From the NCBI RefSeq assembly GCF_019649015.1, contig NZ_BLPI01000001.1, forward strand, positions 4,087,001 to 4,151,000: a stretch of DNA of 64,000 bases, given 5' to 3'. A program made the position numbers and the translations under genes. The DNA is from Agarivorans litoreus (GTDB taxonomy: Bacteria > Pseudomonadota > Gammaproteobacteria > Enterobacterales > Celerinatantimonadaceae). The notes under the pieces are model-generated. The model saw only the letters and a program-made list of their open reading frames with translations. It was not told the DNA's origin and searched no databases. Positions 29,726 to 40,176 of the stretch are shown piece by piece; within the stretch, counting starts at the first letter, position 1; each line of letters starts with the position of its first letter.

Positions 29726-29773
29726 TATAAAATACTGCCCCCGAAGCCCTGCATCTTCGGGGGTCTTATACTA
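29723..29773 (+). promoter_or_regulatory. long hairpin between gdhB and pyrD
   Basis: A two-part inverted repeat is present. The outer arms are TAGTATAA (29723-29730) and TTATACTA (29766-29773). The inner arms are CCCCCGAAG (29738-29746) and CTTCGGGGG (29755-29763). The right outer arm runs into the pyrD ribosome site TAGGAG. It may be a weak terminator for gdhB (no good T-run), a leader structure that masks the pyrD start, or both. Confidence 0.5.
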
Positions 29774-29782
29774 GGAGTTCAA

Positions 29783-30793
29783 ATGTATTACCCACTTGCT
29801 CGAAAACTTATCTTTCAACTTGATCCAGAACGCGCACACGATCTTACTATTGAGATGTTCAAACGCACTGGTGGAACCTTATTAGATCGTGTTTACCGCC
29901 AGAATATCGCGCCTAATCCGGTAGAGTTGATGGGCTTAACTTTCCCTAATCCAGTTGGTTTAGCGGCAGGGTTGGATAAAAATGGTGAGTGTATTCAAGC
30001 CTTTGATGCCATGGGTTTTGGTTTTGTAGAAGTTGGTACAGTTACACCGCGTCCGCAATCTGGTAACGATAAACCAAGAATTTTCCGAGTATTAGATGCC
30101 GAAGGTATTATTAACCGAATGGGTTTTAATAACTTAGGGATCGACAATTTAATTAATAATGTTGAGCAAAGCCAATTTAAAGGGATCCTTGGGATCAACA
30201 TTGGTAAAAACTTTGATACTCCGGTAGAGAAGGGTAAAGATGATTATTTAATAGGCATGAATAAAGCGTTTCCACATGCTTCTTATATTGCTGTTAATAT
30301 TTCTAGTCCAAATACTCCTGGTTTACGTACACTTCAATATGGTGAAGCATTAGAAGATCTATTAAAGGATCTAACTGAACGTAAAGATCAGCTTTCTCAG
30401 CAATATAATAAACATGTTCCTTTATTGATCAAAATAGCGCCAGATTTATCAGAAGCTGAAATAGAACAAATTAGTGACTCTTTATTAAAATATAAGCTCG
30501 ATGGTGTAATTGCTACTAATACAACGCTAGAGCGCTCAATGGTAGAAGGGATGAACCACGCCAGTGAAGCTGGTGGCTTAAGTGGACGTCCTTTGCAATT
30601 AAAGTCCACTGAAGTTATTAGAAAATTAGATCATTACTTAAAATCTGAGATCCCAATTATCGGGGTTGGTGGAATTGATTCGGCGATGGCAGCTAAAGAA
30701 AAAATGAATGCCGGCGCAAAATTAGTTCAAATATATAGTGGCTTTATTTATAAAGGCCCAGAATTAATTAAACAAATAGCCAAGGCTGTATAA
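29783..30793 (+). CDS. pyrD: dihydroorotate dehydrogenase, class 2
   Basis: This membrane-associated flavoprotein oxidises dihydroorotate to orotate using quinone. It has 336 residues, the same as the E. coli enzyme. The class 2 N-terminal amphipathic helices are seen ([20 protein letters not shown]). The FMN and substrate motifs are [45 protein letters not shown] (with the catalytic Ser) and GVGGIDSA near the end. TAGGAG precedes the ATG. zapC follows about 90 bases on, as in enteric bacteria. Confidence 0.97.
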   Translation: MYYPLARKLIFQLDPERAHDLTIEMFKRTGGTLLDRVYRQNIAPNPVELMGLTFPNPVGLAAGLDKNGECIQAFDAMGFGFVEVGTVTPRPQSGNDKPRIFRVLDAEGIINRMGFNNLGIDNLINNVEQSQFKGILGINIGKNFDTPVEKGKDDYLIGMNKAFPHASYIAVNISSPNTPGLRTLQYGEALEDLLKDLTERKDQLSQQYNKHVPLLIKIAPDLSEAEIEQISDSLLKYKLDGVIATNTTLERSMVEGMNHASEAGGLSGRPLQLKSTEVIRKLDHYLKSEIPIIGVGGIDSAMAAKEKMNAGAKLVQIYSGFIYKGPELIKQIAKAV

Positions 30794-30883
30794 ATTTTAA
30801 TTAATTTAATTTGTCTTTGTTGAGTTCTCGTAGTACATTTGTTTATTAAGTGAACTCAACATGGACAGTTTTTCTTTTTAGCA

Positions 30884-31435
30884 ATGTTAATTCAACCTAA
30901 TAAACAATGGCACTGGGTATTTGATACTAACAAGGGAGTAATGACTCTTGAGTTAGGTGAAAATATGCTGTTTGTGTCTAAGTTGTGTAAAAAGCGTTGT
31001 GTTCAACATGCTCAAGAAGATGGTCCGTTTACTACCGAGCACACTCAGCTCTATTATCAATTTCTCGAGCAGTTAGAACCCTTTAATTGGTCTGATCCTA
31101 TTAAAGTGCAGATTTGTCTAAATGCTGTTGCTTCAGCTCAGTTCTTAAAACCGTTAATGCCGCAAAGTTGGTTTTTTAATAGTACTGCAAGTACTCATCA
31201 AAACCTCTTACAAGTCGGCGAACTAGCAGTATTGCAAACCGAAAACGCTCAAGCGCGTTGCGTGGTGGTAGAGGTGAGTGAGCAAACTTACACCTTGATG
31301 ACGATTGAAGGTGGCTTAGTATTGGATGAGCGAAAATCGCTAAGCCAATTCGAAGCCATTAAAGTGATGCAAGATCGGGTTGTTCCACTTTCTCAGCTAT
31401 TACAAAACGCTAACGGCTTTGCCCAAACCGGCTAG
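30884..31435 (+). CDS. zapC: cell division protein ZapC
   Basis: ZapC binds FtsZ and helps bundle its protofilaments at midcell. The protein is 183 residues (E. coli about 180). Shared features are the start (MLIQPNKQWHWVFD), the early GENMLFVSKL, the central FLKPLMPQSWFF and the C-terminal EAIKVMQDRVVP. The position straight after pyrD is the conserved one. Its stop codon overlaps the stop of the convergent tesA by three bases. The ribosome site is weak. Confidence 0.92.
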   Translation: MLIQPNKQWHWVFDTNKGVMTLELGENMLFVSKLCKKRCVQHAQEDGPFTTEHTQLYYQFLEQLEPFNWSDPIKVQICLNAVASAQFLKPLMPQSWFFNSTASTHQNLLQVGELAVLQTENAQARCVVVEVSEQTYTLMTIEGGLVLDERKSLSQFEAIKVMQDRVVPLSQLLQNANGFAQTG

Positions 31436-32076
31436 CCGGCGTTCACTAACTCCTTTAGTTGTTCCCTCATTTTCTGACTGATAAGCGGTTGAGCTTGTTG
31501 GTTAGGATGTATTCCATCGTTTTGCATCAGTGACGAGTTAGTGGCTATTTCTTCAATAAAAAACGGTAGATAGTTAATCTGTTGTTGCTCTGCAATTTTG
31601 GGGTACAAACCCTCAAAAGCTCGGCGATAGCGTTTGCCGTAATTAGGCGGGATACGAATTTGCATCAACGCAATCTTGATATCGTTTTGTTTAGCCAAAG
31701 TAATAATCGCGTTTAGATTGTTTTCAATGTTGGAAGTAGGGTGGCCTTGTAAACCATCGTTACCGCCTAGTTCAATCAATAACCAGTCGATCTTATGCTG
31801 TTGAATCAACGAAGGTAATCGTCTTAAACCACCTGCTGTAGTTTCGCCACTTATACTGGCATTAATGAGATCGATAGCTTGGTCTGTTTCGTTGTAGTAT
31901 TGCTGGGTTAATGAAACCCAAGCCTGTTCTATTGGCATGCCATATCCAGCACTTAAACTGTCACCTAGAATAAGAATTGACTTGGTATTGGCAAAAGCCT
32001 TTGAACTCAATGTAAAAAAGAGTAAAACAGATAGTGTAACTAGCGTTAAAACTTTATTTTTGTGTCTAACCATCAT
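31432..32076 (-). CDS. tesA: periplasmic arylesterase/lysophospholipase L1 (thioesterase I)
   Basis: This SGNH-family hydrolase acts on acyl thioesters, esters and lysophospholipids in the periplasm. The signal peptide is VLTLVTLSVLLFFTLSSKAFA. Block I is LILGDSLSAGYGM with the nucleophile Ser, block III is LGGNDGL, and block V is DGIHPNQQA. I use the ATG at 32076, which has AGGTG seven bases before it; an in-frame ATG at 32100 would overlap the divergent ybbA. The tesA/ybbA/ybbP neighbourhood is the one seen in E. coli. Confidence 0.93.
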   Translation of the reverse strand: MMVRHKNKVLTLVTLSVLLFFTLSSKAFANTKSILILGDSLSAGYGMPIEQAWVSLTQQYYNETDQAIDLINASISGETTAGGLRRLPSLIQQHKIDWLLIELGGNDGLQGHPTSNIENNLNAIITLAKQNDIKIALMQIRIPPNYGKRYRRAFEGLYPKIAEQQQINYLPFFIEEIATNSSLMQNDGIHPNQQAQPLISQKMREQLKELVNAG

Positions 32077-32093
32077 TTTTGAGCACCTACTAT

Positions 32094-32792
32094 ATGCCAA
32101 CAGCTAATTCAGATTCAGCGTCTAACATAATCATAAACGCCAGCGGACTCAATCATCATGTTGCAACTCCGGGTGGAAATTTAAATCTGCTGAATGATAT
32201 TGAGTTAACTGTGCAACAGGGCGAATCCCTAGCAATTGTTGGAGCCTCTGGCTCAGGTAAAACCACTTTGTTGAGTATTCTAGCCGGCTTAGACAGTGCC
32301 AGTGAGGGCAGTGTAGAGCTTTGTTCAAAGAACTTAGCTGCGCTTGATGAAGAACAACGCGCCAGTTTACGTCGCGACAATGTAGGCTTTATTTTTCAGC
32401 AGTTTTTGTTGGTGCCGGCACTAACTGCGCTAGAAAACGTGATGTTACCTGCGGAGCTTAAGGGTTTACCTAATGCTAAAGAACTCGCAGAACAGTGGCT
32501 GGCTAAAGTGGGTTTGGCTGAACGTCACGATCATTATCCAAATCAGCTATCCGGTGGCGAACAGCAAAGAGTAGCTATTGCAAGGGCGTTTATTTGTCAG
32601 CCTAAAGTGTTGTTTGCCGATGAGCCTTCGGCAAACTTAGACAATAACAACGGCCAAATCATTGAAGATCTGCTGTTTGAGCTAAACCAACAGGCAGGCA
32701 CCACTTTAGTATTGGTAACTCACGAGCAAAAACTGGCGGCACGTTGCTTAAGACAAATCACATTACAAGCTGGTCGTATTATTCAGTCTTAA
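32094..32792 (+). CDS. ybbA: ABC transporter ATP-binding protein YbbA
   Basis: This is the ATPase of a MacB/LolD-like ABC system, with about 232 residues from the ATG at 32094. It has Walker A GASGSGKTT (50-58), the signature LSGGEQQRVAIARAF and Walker B VLFADEPSANLD. An upstream TTG at 32079 is in frame, but the ATG fits better. The start is only 17 bases from the tesA start on the other strand, so the two promoters must overlap coding sequence or each other. The permease gene follows after 10 bases. The family acts in lipoprotein or envelope export; the exact cargo of YbbA-YbbP is not known. Confidence 0.92.
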   Translation: MPTANSDSASNIIINASGLNHHVATPGGNLNLLNDIELTVQQGESLAIVGASGSGKTTLLSILAGLDSASEGSVELCSKNLAALDEEQRASLRRDNVGFIFQQFLLVPALTALENVMLPAELKGLPNAKELAEQWLAKVGLAERHDHYPNQLSGGEQQRVAIARAFICQPKVLFADEPSANLDNNNGQIIEDLLFELNQQAGTTLVLVTHEQKLAARCLRQITLQAGRIIQS

Positions 32793-32802
32793 GGAGCCAA
32801 GG

Positions 32803-35301
32803 ATGAAGAGTTTAATTTGGCGTTTATTTAAGGCTGAGCTAAAGCGCGGTGAGTTAACCATTATTTCTGCCGCAATTGTATTGGCAGTAAGTTCGGTGTG
32901 GTTGTTTACCAGCATAACAGACCGAATGGAGCAGGCCATTTTTAACAAAAGTGGTGACTTTATTGCGGCTGACCGAGTGGTTCGCAGTGCTCATCCCGTT
33001 GACTTACCTTTGGCTGTTCAAGCAGAGTCTTTACAGCTTGATTATGCTGAACAGTTGTTGTTTCCCTCCATGGTTTATGGCAACGAAAACTTAGTACTCG
33101 CTAGTGTTAAATCTGTATCCCAAGACTATCCCCTTAAAGGGCGTTTAAGAATAAGCCGAGAAAAAAATGGCTTAACAAATGAGTCCGCCAAAGGCATTCC
33201 TCAAGGTGAGGCTTGGATTGCAGAACGTTTGTTTTATCAACTTGATATAGACATCGGCGACTTAATCGAAATTGGCGAAGCAGAATTTCGAGTGACTGGC
33301 CGTATCGTTACCGAACCTGATGCCCCCTTCAGTGTATTTATGACCGCACCTCGAGTGATCATTAATATTAACGATGTTGCACAAACAGAAGTTGTACAGC
33401 CTGGCAGTCGTTTAGGTTATCGCTATATGTTTGCTGGAGATAAAAGCCAGCTAGATGCATTCGAAAATTGGGTAACACCGCAGCTTGCCGAAAATCAACG
33501 CATGGTAACGGTACGTAGTGGCAACTCTCCTTTAGCGGGAGCCTTGCAAAGGGCGCAGCAATTTTTGCTATTAGCTGGTCTTATCGGAATTTTGCTTGCC
33601 AGTGCAGCCATTGCGGTAGCCAGTCGCTTATATTGCCAGCGTCACTACGACACTGTAGCAATGTTTAAAGTGCTTGGTGCCAGTAAGCCACAGATCAGAA
33701 CCATTTATTTGGGACACCTGTTTACCGTTGTATTGGTGTCTATCGTATTAGGTATTGCTTTGGCGACGTTGGTGCAATGGCCGGTGACCCATTATGTTGA
33801 AAAGTTACTTAATATTGATCTACCGAGTGCTGGCGCTGCGCCTTACTTAATGGCTGCAGGCAGTGGCTTGATTTGTGGCGTAGCGTTTACGCTGCCAACG
33901 CTATCTCAGCTATTTAACATTGCACCTATGCGAGTAATTCGCCGCAACAGTGATGATGCAGTGGTGAAACCAATATGGATTGCCTTGTGGATGCTAGTGA
34001 GTGTATTTGCCTTACTGTTACTTTATAGCGGTTCATTTACCTTGAGTGCAATTTTGCTCGGTGTAGGCTTGATTGCGGTGGCACTGTTGTTGGTTGTGAG
34101 CCAATTACTGCTCTGGGGCAGTAAGAAGCAGGCAGAGAAACTGAAAAGCCTTAGTTTGAAGATTGCGATTTCGTCTCTTTATAAAAGAGCTAAGCAAAAT
34201 AGGGTTCAGCTTATTGGCTTTACTGTGGCCATCAAGTTAGCTCTGGTAGTGTGGGTTATCCAACAAGATTTGATTAGTGAGTGGCAGCAACAGCTTCCAG
34301 AAGGCGCGCCTAATCACTTCATGTACAACATTTCCGAGCAGCAGAAGCCCGAGCTAGCTTCTCGTTTTGCCGATGAAAGCGTTGAACTCACCACCATGTT
34401 CCCAATGTTACGAGGTCGGCTGGTTGCCATCAACCAAGAAGCAGTTAGTCAAGAACGAGAAGGGGAGTACTCCGAAAAAACATCTTCACGACGCCGAGGA
34501 GCTGGCCGCGAGCTAAATTTAAGCAGTGTATTGGAGCTGCCTTATCGTAATGAGTTAGTGGCGGGAGAGTGGCTTAATGCAAATAGCAAGGGTGAGGCTT
34601 CGGTAGATGAGGAGTTTGCCGAGCGCTTAGATATTAAGCTTAACGACACCCTTGAATTTATGATTGGTGCCAGTCGTTTCACCGTTACTGTAACAAGTTT
34701 GCGCAGTATCGATTGGAATACCATGCAGCCCAATTTTTATGTGCTACTGAGTCCCGACATTTTGCAAGATTTTCCAACGGGTTATTTAACGTCGTTTAAT
34801 TTACCCGAAGATAAAGCAGCTTGGATGGCCCAAACCATGGCGCGATTTCCTACCTTGGTATTAATTAATGTTAAAGCCTTGATTGAACAACTGTCTCAGG
34901 TGGTTGATCAGGTCGCGTTAGCACTCAGACTTGTGTTAGTAGTCGTGCTACTTGCCAGCAGCTTAGTGTTGTATGCTCAAGTGCAAAGCTCTTTGGAAGA
35001 ACGTAGACGGCAAACGGTGATACTGAGAACCTTAGGCGCGAGCGCAAAGCTACTGCGTAATGCGGTAATCTATGAATTTGTCATACTCGGCTTTTTAGCC
35101 GGATTTATTGCAGCCAGTGCTGCCCAAACTATTTTGGTGCTATTGCAAGTGTTTGTGTTTGATATCGGCGCTTCCATTAACCTAGGGTTGTGGGTACTTG
35201 GGCCGTTGTTAGGCACCTTGTTAGTTGCCTTAATGGGCGCTGGAGCAACCTTGCGTTTGTTGAAACAAAACTCTGCACAATTGGTGAGAAATTTGAACTG
35301 A
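32803..35301 (+). CDS. ybbP: ABC transporter permease YbbP
   Basis: This large FtsX/MacB-type permease has 832 residues. It shows an N-terminal membrane segment (TIISAAIVLAVSSVWLF), a periplasmic domain, then membrane helices around residues 250-410 and further sets near 470 and 700-830, giving two FtsX-like blocks. The C-terminal block has LEERRRQTVILRTLGAS, the coupling-helix region of such permeases. It is co-transcribed with ybbA (10-base gap, ribosome site AAGGAG). It is probably involved in extracting lipids or proteins from the inner membrane, by family. Confidence 0.9.
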   Translation: MKSLIWRLFKAELKRGELTIISAAIVLAVSSVWLFTSITDRMEQAIFNKSGDFIAADRVVRSAHPVDLPLAVQAESLQLDYAEQLLFPSMVYGNENLVLASVKSVSQDYPLKGRLRISREKNGLTNESAKGIPQGEAWIAERLFYQLDIDIGDLIEIGEAEFRVTGRIVTEPDAPFSVFMTAPRVIININDVAQTEVVQPGSRLGYRYMFAGDKSQLDAFENWVTPQLAENQRMVTVRSGNSPLAGALQRAQQFLLLAGLIGILLASAAIAVASRLYCQRHYDTVAMFKVLGASKPQIRTIYLGHLFTVVLVSIVLGIALATLVQWPVTHYVEKLLNIDLPSAGAAPYLMAAGSGLICGVAFTLPTLSQLFNIAPMRVIRRNSDDAVVKPIWIALWMLVSVFALLLLYSGSFTLSAILLGVGLIAVALLLVVSQLLLWGSKKQAEKLKSLSLKIAISSLYKRAKQNRVQLIGFTVAIKLALVVWVIQQDLISEWQQQLPEGAPNHFMYNISEQQKPELASRFADESVELTTMFPMLRGRLVAINQEAVSQEREGEYSEKTSSRRRGAGRELNLSSVLELPYRNELVAGEWLNANSKGEASVDEEFAERLDIKLNDTLEFMIGASRFTVTVTSLRSIDWNTMQPNFYVLLSPDILQDFPTGYLTSFNLPEDKAAWMAQTMARFPTLVLINVKALIEQLSQVVDQVALALRLVLVVVLLASSLVLYAQVQSSLEERRRQTVILRTLGASAKLLRNAVIYEFVILGFLAGFIAASAAQTILVLLQVFVFDIGASINLGLWVLGPLLGTLLVALMGAGATLRLLKQNSAQLVRNLN

Positions 35302-35412
35302 TTAGCGCTTAGTAAATATCTGTTATAAAGACGTTTCAATATCTCTGTAATTGATTATATACTTATGAAAAAATGTAATAAGAACTCGCTAACCGGATAG
35401 TTAGCGCTATAG

Positions 35413-36426
<1,014 letters not shown>

Positions 36427-36437
36427 TTGTTCCACCT

Positions 36438-36463
36438 AAAGCAGCCAGATGGCTGCTTTTTTG
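36438..36463 (+). terminator. intrinsic terminator after cysB
   Basis: The stem AAAGCAGCC/GGCTGCTTT is followed by a T-run. Confidence 0.9.
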
Positions 36464-36753
36464 TTTGCCGTATCCCCAGCCATTGTTAATAAAATTAACT
36501 ATAATTGTGATTTATAGGCCCTTATGGCACGAGTGCAGTTAGTAGTGCTCTTGGTTAGCAATGCCAGATAAATTGTAACAATTGGTACCCAACTTGATGA
36601 TAATTCACTAATTAGAGGTAGATTCGTAGACTTCCTTAGTGTTTATCTTTAAGCTTCTAATAAGTGGTTAATGTTTTGTTACAGGGCTGTACGAACATTA
36701 GATTTAACAACTACTCCGATATCGCAAGGAAAGGCGGCCTACGTAAAACCATC
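36464..36753 (+). other. leader of the broken diguanylate cyclase gene
   Basis: This is a non-coding stretch of about 290 bases. Fragments in the order ACAGGGC, CGCAAGG, GGCCTA and AAACC (36684-36750) recall the c-di-GMP (GEMM-I) aptamer. The closing part of that aptamer is not seen, so I do not call a riboswitch. No other feature was found. Confidence 0.3.
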
Positions 36754-38665
36754 ATGACTAAGGTCTGTTGATCTTTGCTGATGGTTTTGGCAGCAATTTA
36801 TTAGCCATTTAGGCAAGGCAGTGAGTGTGCAGTTAAGTGGGCTTAATAATCACTCGCTAACGCTGAATAAATGGCTAAGAAATGCTGCCCGAAGGGTTCG
36901 GATAAGCGAACTTTACTCTTTGTTAAGCACTTCTTGCTTAGCCCACTAGGCTTCAAAGTGCTCGCCGCGATTAAAGCCCGCTTATCTCGAACAAAATTTC
37001 AACACCAAAGGTCAACAGACCCTAATTATTTATTGTGCTGTTTAGGTAAAACTCAACTCGCTTTGGCCTTGGTTTTGTTTTCTGTTTGTACTCTTTCTGT
37101 TGCTCAAGCTGAGAGCTTAAGTGCGTTGCACGTAAATGGTTTAGAAGATGGTGTAGGGCTGGGTGAGCATTTTCAGGTATGGCACGATTTAGAAGGCAAG
37201 GCTGATCTGGCTGATGCCATCGCTGCTTATCGTTTAGATAAGTTCTCCAGATTACCGAGTAAAGGTTCCACGGGTTTACAGCCAGGAGCTTTTTGGAGTG
37301 TTTTCTATCTGCACAATGATAGCGATAAACCGATTACTCTAAATTTAGAATACGTTGACCACCAACTCATCTATTTAAATGCCTATCAACGCAATACCAA
37401 CGATCCTAGTTTTTTAGAAATTGCCGATCTTGCTTTAATAATTCTTTTTCAGAGCGCTTAGTCAGTCACCAACGATTTGTAGTGCCAGTAGAGTTAGCAG
37501 CAGGTGAAACCCATCAGTTTTACTTTCGCTTTGGTTCTGACGAAAAGGGTTTTGTATTCCCAGATTTAAGGATTTGGCAGCCAGACAAAATGCGCAATGT
37601 GCAGAGTATAGGGCTAGGCAGTATTGCCTTTTGGGTGGGCGGTCTGGCCTTAATGTCGATAATGACCGGGGTAATCTTTGCCCGCATATTTCTGCAAACA
37701 AAAGTGAATACGCCTCGTTTAGATTATGTTTTACGCTTTATGATCTTAAATGCGGCTTTACTTGCCGTAGCGGCACTAACCAGAGAAACCGTATTCTCGG
37801 TGGTGCTTATCACCATTGCTTTATTGCTATACCCGATGTTAGCGATAGCCAGTTTAATTCGTTGGTTCCAAGGCTCAAAAGAATCCGCTGTTTACACCTT
37901 AGGTTGGACAGTATTAATAGTGGGGCTATTTAGCCAAGCCTTACGTGATTTAGGCCTTGTTGAACATACCTTTGTAACTTACTACTGGCCGGTTGTAGCT
38001 TCATACAGTGAAATGATGGTGATCATGGTTGCTATGGGGATTCACCTGTTAAGATTGCGCCGTCTAAAAGAGCTGGCTGAACTGCGCTATCGCAGCCAAC
38101 TTGAACGCGCTAAACAAGAGTTAGAAATATTGGTGTCTGAGCGTACTCATGCACTTGAAGTTGCTAAGTCTGAAGCAGAGCCTGAAGCTCGCACCGATCC
38201 ACTAACAGGCATAAACAATCGACGTAGCTTTATGGCCAAGGCCGAGGCGATGTTTGTTAGTTGCCGTAACCGTTCTCACCCCATGACCATGTTGATGTTC
38301 GATATTGACACTTTAAGAAAATTAACGATAACCATGGCCATGCTGCTGGTGATAAGGCTTTGAAGACGTTTGCCAGTACCTTAGAAAGTGAAATTCGTGA
38401 TGGTGATGTATTAGGGCGTTTGGGCGGCGAAGAATTCGGCTTAGCCTTATATTCCGATTTAGATACTGCAGAGCGTTTACGTTCGGCAGTAGAACGGATA
38501 TTCGTAAATACTGGCGTAATACAAATACGTTTTACCACCAGCATTGGTATTGCCTTAATGCAGACAGAAGAAAATATAGAGCAGTTGATGAGTTTAGCCG
38601 ATCAAGCATTATACCAAGCCAAAGACAGTGGACGTAATAAAGCTGTTGTGGCTAATGTAGCTTAA
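36754..38665 (+). pseudogene. diguanylate cyclase (7TMR-DISM type), disrupted
   Basis: This was a membrane GGDEF protein. Removing the MITE (36761-37022) and one TA copy joins ATG AC to TA ATT, giving MTNYLLCCLGKTQLAL, a good signal peptide start, in frame with what follows. Next come a periplasmic 7TMR-DISMED2-like domain (to about 37440), a 7-helix DISM membrane region (37590-38060), a coiled coil and the GGDEF domain (TDPLTGINNRRSF; LGRLGGEEFGLAL). The frame is lost near 37440-37450, and again near 38310, where the usual FDIDHFKK reads GAC AC TTT with one base missing. All three pieces otherwise keep conserved residues, so the decay is recent. A functional product is unlikely. The three fragments could be mistaken for separate genes. 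Confidence 0.88.
36761..37022. mobile_element. MITE, 262 bp, copy 2, inside the diguanylate cyclase gene
   Basis: This is the same element as at 15371-15632, in the opposite orientation. The ends are AGGTCTGTTGATCTTTG and the complement of GGGTCTGTTGACCTTTG, flanked by TA on each side. It carries an open frame that runs through its whole second half into the downstream gene and so produces a misleading N-terminus there. It sits between codons 2 and 3 of the interrupted gene. Confidence 0.88.
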
Positions 38666-38751
38666 TCCGGAAAGCCGGGATACTGTTTTAGTTTGTCGAT
38701 ATCCCGGTACCTAATAGCTTTAGTAAGAGCATATTTACACTTAGCTGTGAA

Positions 38752-40110
38752 TTAACATTCGATAATGTTTACCGCTAAGCCACCACGAGCAGTTTCTTTA
38801 TATTTGCTCTTCATATCACAGCCAGTTTCCCACATGGTTTTGATGGCTTTATCTAAAGAAACTTTGTGCTCACCACTGCCTCTTAATGCCAATCGTGCGG
38901 CATTTATGGCTTTAAGCGCGCCCATGGCATTACGTTCAATGCAAGGAACTTGCACCAAACCGCCGATGGGATCGCAGGTCAAGCCAAGGTTGTGCTCTAT
39001 GCCAATTTCGGCGGCGTTTTCGATTTGTTCTGGGTTACCACCAAATATCGCCACCAAGCCTGCTGCAGCCATCGAGCAGGCTACGCCGACTTCGCCTTGG
39101 CAGCCAACCTCAGCACCTGATATAGATGCGTTGGTTTTGTATAAAGAACCAATGGCTGTAGCGGTTAGAAAAAATTGATTGATTGAATCTTGATCAAGCT
39201 CTTGAACGTGATTGTGGTAGTAGTGCAATACCGCAGGGATAATACCTGCGGCGCCGTTGGTTGGTGCAGTAACTACTCGGCCGCCGTCAGCATTTTCTTC
39301 ACTAACCGCTAATGCATACAGGTTTACCCAATCCATCACATTTAAAGGATCTGAGCTTAAGTTTCGCTGCGAAGCCAACTGTCGATTTAAAGTTGGTGCC
39401 CGTCTAGCCAGTTTTAAGCCGCCCGGTAATATGCCTTCTTCACTAATGCCGCGTTTTACACATGCTTGCATTGTAAGCCAAATTTGTTGGGTATATTGGC
39501 TAATCGTTCGGGTAGAACAGTGAACCTGCTCGTTGGCCGAGACCACGGCTGCAATGCTTTTTCCACTCTCCTTGCAACGTTGTAATAAGCTCTCGGCGTT
39601 TTCGAAGGGGTAGGGGTAATTGTGACTCGATGTATCGTTTTCTTGACCTTCTTCGACAATGTAACCGCCGCCTATAGAGTAATAGGTGGCCGAGATGCTT
39701 TTGCCATTGTCTAGGTAGGCATGAAAACTTAAGGCATTACTGTGGGTCGGCAGTTGCTTACGACGATGAAATACAATGGCACCGGTTTTAGCGAAGTTAA
39801 TGGTCTTCTTAGCTAACAGCGACAACTCTTCGGTTTGCTCAACCTTTAGCAGCATCTGATCAACGGTATCAACATCCACTAACTCGGGCGACTCTCCCAA
39901 CAAGCCCAAGATAACGGCCTTGCCTGTGCCATGGCCTTTGCCTGTCGCACCTAATGAACCAAACAGTTCTACTTTAATATGATCAACTCGATTTAGCTCA
40001 GCGTTGCTGTCTAAACGCTCTGCAAACAGCTTAGCTGCTTTCATTGGTCCGACGGTGTGAGAGCTGGAAGGCCCAATACCTATTGAGAATAGGTCAAATA
40101 TACTTACCAT
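38752..40110 (-). CDS. sdaA: L-serine ammonia-lyase (iron-sulfur type)
   Basis: This enzyme deaminates serine to pyruvate with a [4Fe-4S] cluster. It has about 452 residues (E. coli SdaA 454). The single-chain form is complete: the N-terminal beta domain starts MVSIFDLFSIGIGPSSSHTV, and the alpha domain has GCQGEVGVACSMAAAGL and GLTCDPIGGLVQVPCIERNA with the cluster cysteines. The ATG at 40110 has AGGA nine bases upstream; the in-frame ATG at 40125 adds five residues. It is convergent with the broken cyclase gene and is transcribed after nudL/pabB on the same strand, with about 65 bases between it and the Nudix gene. Confidence 0.95.
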   Translation of the reverse strand: MVSIFDLFSIGIGPSSSHTVGPMKAAKLFAERLDSNAELNRVDHIKVELFGSLGATGKGHGTGKAVILGLLGESPELVDVDTVDQMLLKVEQTEELSLLAKKTINFAKTGAIVFHRRKQLPTHSNALSFHAYLDNGKSISATYYSIGGGYIVEEGQENDTSSHNYPYPFENAESLLQRCKESGKSIAAVVSANEQVHCSTRTISQYTQQIWLTMQACVKRGISEEGILPGGLKLARRAPTLNRQLASQRNLSSDPLNVMDWVNLYALAVSEENADGGRVVTAPTNGAAGIIPAVLHYYHNHVQELDQDSINQFFLTATAIGSLYKTNASISGAEVGCQGEVGVACSMAAAGLVAIFGGNPEQIENAAEIGIEHNLGLTCDPIGGLVQVPCIERNAMGALKAINAARLALRGSGEHKVSLDKAIKTMWETGCDMKSKYKETARGGLAVNIIEC

Positions 40111-40176
40111 GTTTAATCCTAGCAAAAGCTGCTTAAGCCACTAAGTTGTTAATTCTGAGATTATAAGTATATTTAG

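Noticed and set aside
36871-37461. Open frame of 196 codons taken as a separate protein
   Set aside because: Its first 50 codons lie inside the MITE. The real gene begins before the MITE, so this is a fragment of the broken diguanylate cyclase.
38675-38707. Inverted repeat CCGGGATA/TATCCCGG after the cyclase pseudogene
   Set aside because: The stem is good, but the loop is long and no T-run follows on either strand, so I do not call a terminator.
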